From assembly GCA_003056285.1 (NCBI GenBank), contig NDWU01000015.1, positions 1 through 40,371 of the forward strand: a stretch of 40,371 nt of DNA. The letters are read 5' to 3'. Origin of the DNA: Candidatus Terraquivivens tikiterensis. GTDB taxonomy: Archaea > Thermoproteota > Nitrososphaeria_A > Caldarchaeales > Wolframiiraptoraceae. A program made the position numbers and the translations under genes. Shown in pieces: positions 37,604 to 40,371 of this stretch. Below the pieces are notes generated by a model. That model did no database searches and had not been told where the DNA came from. It was given only the letters and a program-made list of their open reading frames with translations. The stretch's first letter is position 1. Every line of letters begins with the position of its first letter.

Positions 37604-39526
37604 ATGGAAGAGTCCAAAAAGGCTGAAAACAGTGCGGAGCATTTAACGATGCTAGACGAGAAGCGCTACCTGAAGCATCCACTGTTGAAGGAGAAGGCTG
37701 TAGAGGACAGGCTATACCAGAACAGGATTCTGGAAAGGGCTAGGTTCAATAACACGCTCGTCGTTCTGCCCACGGCCCTCGGAAAAACGATCATAGCCCT
37801 GCTGCTGGCCGTTGAGAAAGCAGGAGAGGGCAAAGTGTTCTTTCTCGCGCCCACAAGGCCGCTGATCCAGCAGCACCACCGGACTTTCCTTGAAAAAACC
37901 TTGTTTGGTAAGGACGAGCTTGCCCTCGTTACTGGGCGCTATCCGCCAAACCATAGAGCAGCCCTGTACAGTAAGGCTAGGATCGTTTTTGCAACCCCAC
38001 AGTGTGTTTGGAACGACCTGAGGAGTGGGCTCTTGAGGCTTGACGACGTCTCGCTCATGATCTTCGACGAGGCCCATAGGGCTAGGGGAAACTACGCCTA
38101 CGTGGGCATAGCCTCGCGGTACCTTAGGGAGTGCCGCAAGCCCTTGGTTTTGGGCTTAACTGCCTCGCCCGGCGGGAGCGAGGAAAAAATAGCTGAGGTC
38201 TGCAGAAACCTCGGTATAACGGCCATAGAGCACCGCACGGATAAGGACGATGACGTTAGGCCCTACGTTCAGCCCATAGAGGTTGAGTGGCGAAGGGTAA
38301 AACTTCCTGAACAGTATCTGGCCGTAAGGGAAAGGCTTAGGCAGATGCTCGTCAAGAGGATCAAGGGCTTGCAGGCCCTGGGCGTTTTGACTGACAAGCA
38401 GCCTGCTTCCATAACGCGGCGGGACCTCGTGGAGCTTAACGAGGAGCTTCAGAGGAGGCTCGTGGGCGGCGAGGGCGGGTTCCTATACCAGCTTAAGGTC
38501 GAGGCAACGGCGGCCCTTAGCATAGCCCACATGATAGAGCTAATAGAGTCGCAGGGGCCTGAAACCCTCGAGGCCTTCATAGAGAAAAGCCTAAAGCGCA
38601 TGGCAACGGAGGGGAGCAAGGGCCACAGGTCGATACTGAACGACCCGCTCTTCGCGGAGGCCAGAATGTTGCTTAGAAGCTGCATGGCAGCAGAAAACCC
38701 AAAAGTAAAGGAGCTCTTCAAAGTTTTGGAGGCCCAACTTCAGGCTAAGCCCGACTCGAGGCTTATCGTTTTCACCCAGTACCGCGACACGGTAAACGCC
38801 CTAGTTAAAGCGCTTAGCGGAAACCCTAGGCTTAGGGTTGAGCGCTTCGTCGGCCAAGGGGAGAGGGAGGGCGACCCTGGGATGAGCCAAGAGGAGCAGC
38901 GGATAGTCCTTGAAAAGCTTAGAAGCGGAGAAGTGAACGTGCTGATCGCTACGAGCATAGCCGAGGAAGGCTTAGACATACCAGAGGTCGACCACGTAGT
39001 CTTCTACGAGCCCGTGCCTAGCGAGATACGCTACATACAGCGGAGGGGCAGAACTGGAAGACGCGTAGCCGGAAAGGTAACAATCATAATAGCCGAAGAT
39101 ACCGTGGACGAGGCCTTCTACTGGTCGAGCATATCAAGGGCCAAGAAGATGAGGCAAATAATCAGCCAGCTCGACAGGAAGCTGCCAGAAATGCTGAAGT
39201 CAACTGCCAAGCAGGTCGTGACCCTAATGGACTACCAGCCCCAAACGAAGCAAGCCGGCATGAGCACCCAAACGCTCCAGGCACAAGGGGCCCTGCCAAA
39301 AAAGGAGCTTTGGAAGCCCAAAACGTTACAAACGAAGGGCTTAAGCCAAGCCATAAGATGGCTCATGGAAAACCTTCCGAGCAAAACAATGCAGATAGAA
39401 GAGGTTGTCAGGCGAGCTTACGAGGATGAAGGCCTGGAAAAGACTGTAGTCGAAACTGCCATATGGTGCCTAATACAGCAGGGCCAAATATACCAGCCAG
39501 AGCCGGGAAAAATAAGAAAAGTATAA
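37604..39526 (+). CDS. Hef/FANCM-like SF2 helicase without XPF nuclease domain, with C-terminal winged-helix-like segment
   Basis: LYQNRILERARFNNTLVVLPTALGKTIIALLLA, IFDEAHRARGNYAYVGIA, LGLTASPG, RLIVFTQYRDT, VNVLIATSIAEEGLDIPEVDHVVFYEPVPSEIRYIQRRGRTGR; no ERKxxxD nuclease motif. Confidence 0.9.
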   Translation: MEESKKAENSAEHLTMLDEKRYLKHPLLKEKAVEDRLYQNRILERARFNNTLVVLPTALGKTIIALLLAVEKAGEGKVFFLAPTRPLIQQHHRTFLEKTLFGKDELALVTGRYPPNHRAALYSKARIVFATPQCVWNDLRSGLLRLDDVSLMIFDEAHRARGNYAYVGIASRYLRECRKPLVLGLTASPGGSEEKIAEVCRNLGITAIEHRTDKDDDVRPYVQPIEVEWRRVKLPEQYLAVRERLRQMLVKRIKGLQALGVLTDKQPASITRRDLVELNEELQRRLVGGEGGFLYQLKVEATAALSIAHMIELIESQGPETLEAFIEKSLKRMATEGSKGHRSILNDPLFAEARMLLRSCMAAENPKVKELFKVLEAQLQAKPDSRLIVFTQYRDTVNALVKALSGNPRLRVERFVGQGEREGDPGMSQEEQRIVLEKLRSGEVNVLIATSIAEEGLDIPEVDHVVFYEPVPSEIRYIQRRGRTGRRVAGKVTIIIAEDTVDEAFYWSSISRAKKMRQIISQLDRKLPEMLKSTAKQVVTLMDYQPQTKQAGMSTQTLQAQGALPKKELWKPKTLQTKGLSQAIRWLMENLPSKTMQIEEVVRRAYEDEGLEKTVVETAIWCLIQQGQIYQPEPGKIRKV

Positions 39527-39574
39527 GACATAATTATTTGCTCGCTCATTTGGGCTTCTGGAGTTCTAAGAAGC

Positions 39575-39979
39575 ATGAGTTCCCTGAGGCCTGAGGCAGA
39601 GGATTGGTTCTACGAGGCATGCGTTGATCTAGAGGAGGCGAAGGATGCTTTCAGCCGTGGAAGGTATAACTGGGCATGCTTCGCTGCGCAGCAGGCCGCG
39701 GAGAAGGCGCTCAAGACAATGTACCTTGTGGCAAGGAAGAAGCGTTTTCCAAAAACCAACGACCTAGTAGAGCTTTACATGGAGTTGGAGGGAGAGCTTA
39801 CGATAGAAGGCTCTGATAAGATAGGGCTTTTATCATCCTTCTACGAGATGGCCAGGTACCCTAACGCGGGGATGCGTAGGCCATCTAGGTCCATATCCAA
39901 GGAGGTAGCGGAAGAGATGGTTAGGCTCTCTGAAAGCATCGTGAAGAAGGTGGGCGAGAAGGTTGGGCTCCGTTGCTGA
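39575..39979 (+). CDS. HEPN-domain protein
   Basis: AEDWFYEACVDLEEAKDAFSRGRYNWACFAAQQAAEKALKTMYLVARKKRFPKTNDLVELY. Confidence 0.88.
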   Translation: MSSLRPEAEDWFYEACVDLEEAKDAFSRGRYNWACFAAQQAAEKALKTMYLVARKKRFPKTNDLVELYMELEGELTIEGSDKIGLLSSFYEMARYPNAGMRRPSRSISKEVAEEMVRLSESIVKKVGEKVGLRC

Positions 39980-39992
39980 CCTGCGGATACCA

Positions 39993-40308
39993 TTGCCGAT
40001 TAAGCAAAAGTTGGAGAAGGCCGTCAAAGCGCTGAGAGACATATGCCCTGACGCCCGAATACTTCTCTTCGGAAGCCTCGCCAAAAGGTGACTGGCTCGA
40101 GGACAGCGACATAGACCTGATAGTCATCTCAGAGTGCTTCAGCAAGATGGAATACGTAACCAGGGTTATGCTACTGAAGTCGAAGTTGTTCGAGATGGGG
40201 CTTTCAAGAGTGCACGTCATACCGCTCACGGTTGAGGAGTTTGAGGTCCAGAAGAGGAGGAGCGTCGTCGTGTCGGATGCTGTTGAGTACGCCGTTGAGA
40301 TCCTTTAG
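39993..40308 (+). pseudogene. MNT-type minimal nucleotidyltransferase with apparent +1 frame disruption
   Basis: Frame 1 ...DARILLFGSLAKR* (TGA 40089-40091); +1 frame GDWLEDSDIDLIVISECFSKMEYVTRVMLLKSKLFEMGLSRVHVIPLTVEEFEVQKRRSVVVSDAVEYAVEIL*. Together GS...D.D MNT motif. Confidence 0.8.
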
Positions 40309-40371
40309 GCATCATGGGATAAAAGTTTGAACGGATTCTCGGTGCCGCCTCCAAAACAGGTAGGCCAGAAA

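Noticed and set aside
1-40371. CRISPR array search
   Set aside because: No regularly spaced direct repeats with unique spacers seen; the only clear short repeats (11.0-11.7 kb) are irregularly spaced and flank a gene.

Overview
The window looks like chromosomal DNA from a (probably thermophilic, TACK-like) archaeon; that taxonomic reading is inference from gene content. It alternates decayed accessory DNA with a well-preserved core. About 1-6.4 kb, 9.5-10.2 kb and 35.5-37.5 kb hold transposase and TnpB remnants, a LAGLIDADG endonuclease, an isolated tRNA 3' end and an aldolase fragment. Core genes include FKBP PPIase, proteasome beta, aCPSF1/FttA-type beta-CASP nuclease, LSm, eL37, CTP synthase, a peptide ABC transporter with M29/NicX-type hydrolases, a DtxR-like regulator with a Zn/Mn ABC transporter, and a Hef-like helicase. 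There are four tRNAs: Leu-CAA, Ala-GGC, Ala-CGC and Asn-GTT; the last three appear to contain introns. The most notable observations are: (1) a vapC toxin gene split by an intact TnpB element at a point where precise removal restores all four PIN acidic residues, with the predicted omega-RNA guide matching the restored vapC; (2) an identical 24-bp palindromic repeat bracketing a small zinc-ribbon gene, plus diverged copies; (3) three GH130 modules in two overlapping genes; (4) perfect inverted-repeat operators at the dtxR-znu and vapBC promoters; (5) a HEPN-MNT pair whose MNT frame is broken at AAA-AGG-TGA-C; (6) a hairpin-rich, probably non-coding minus-strand segment at 11.92-12.25 kb.
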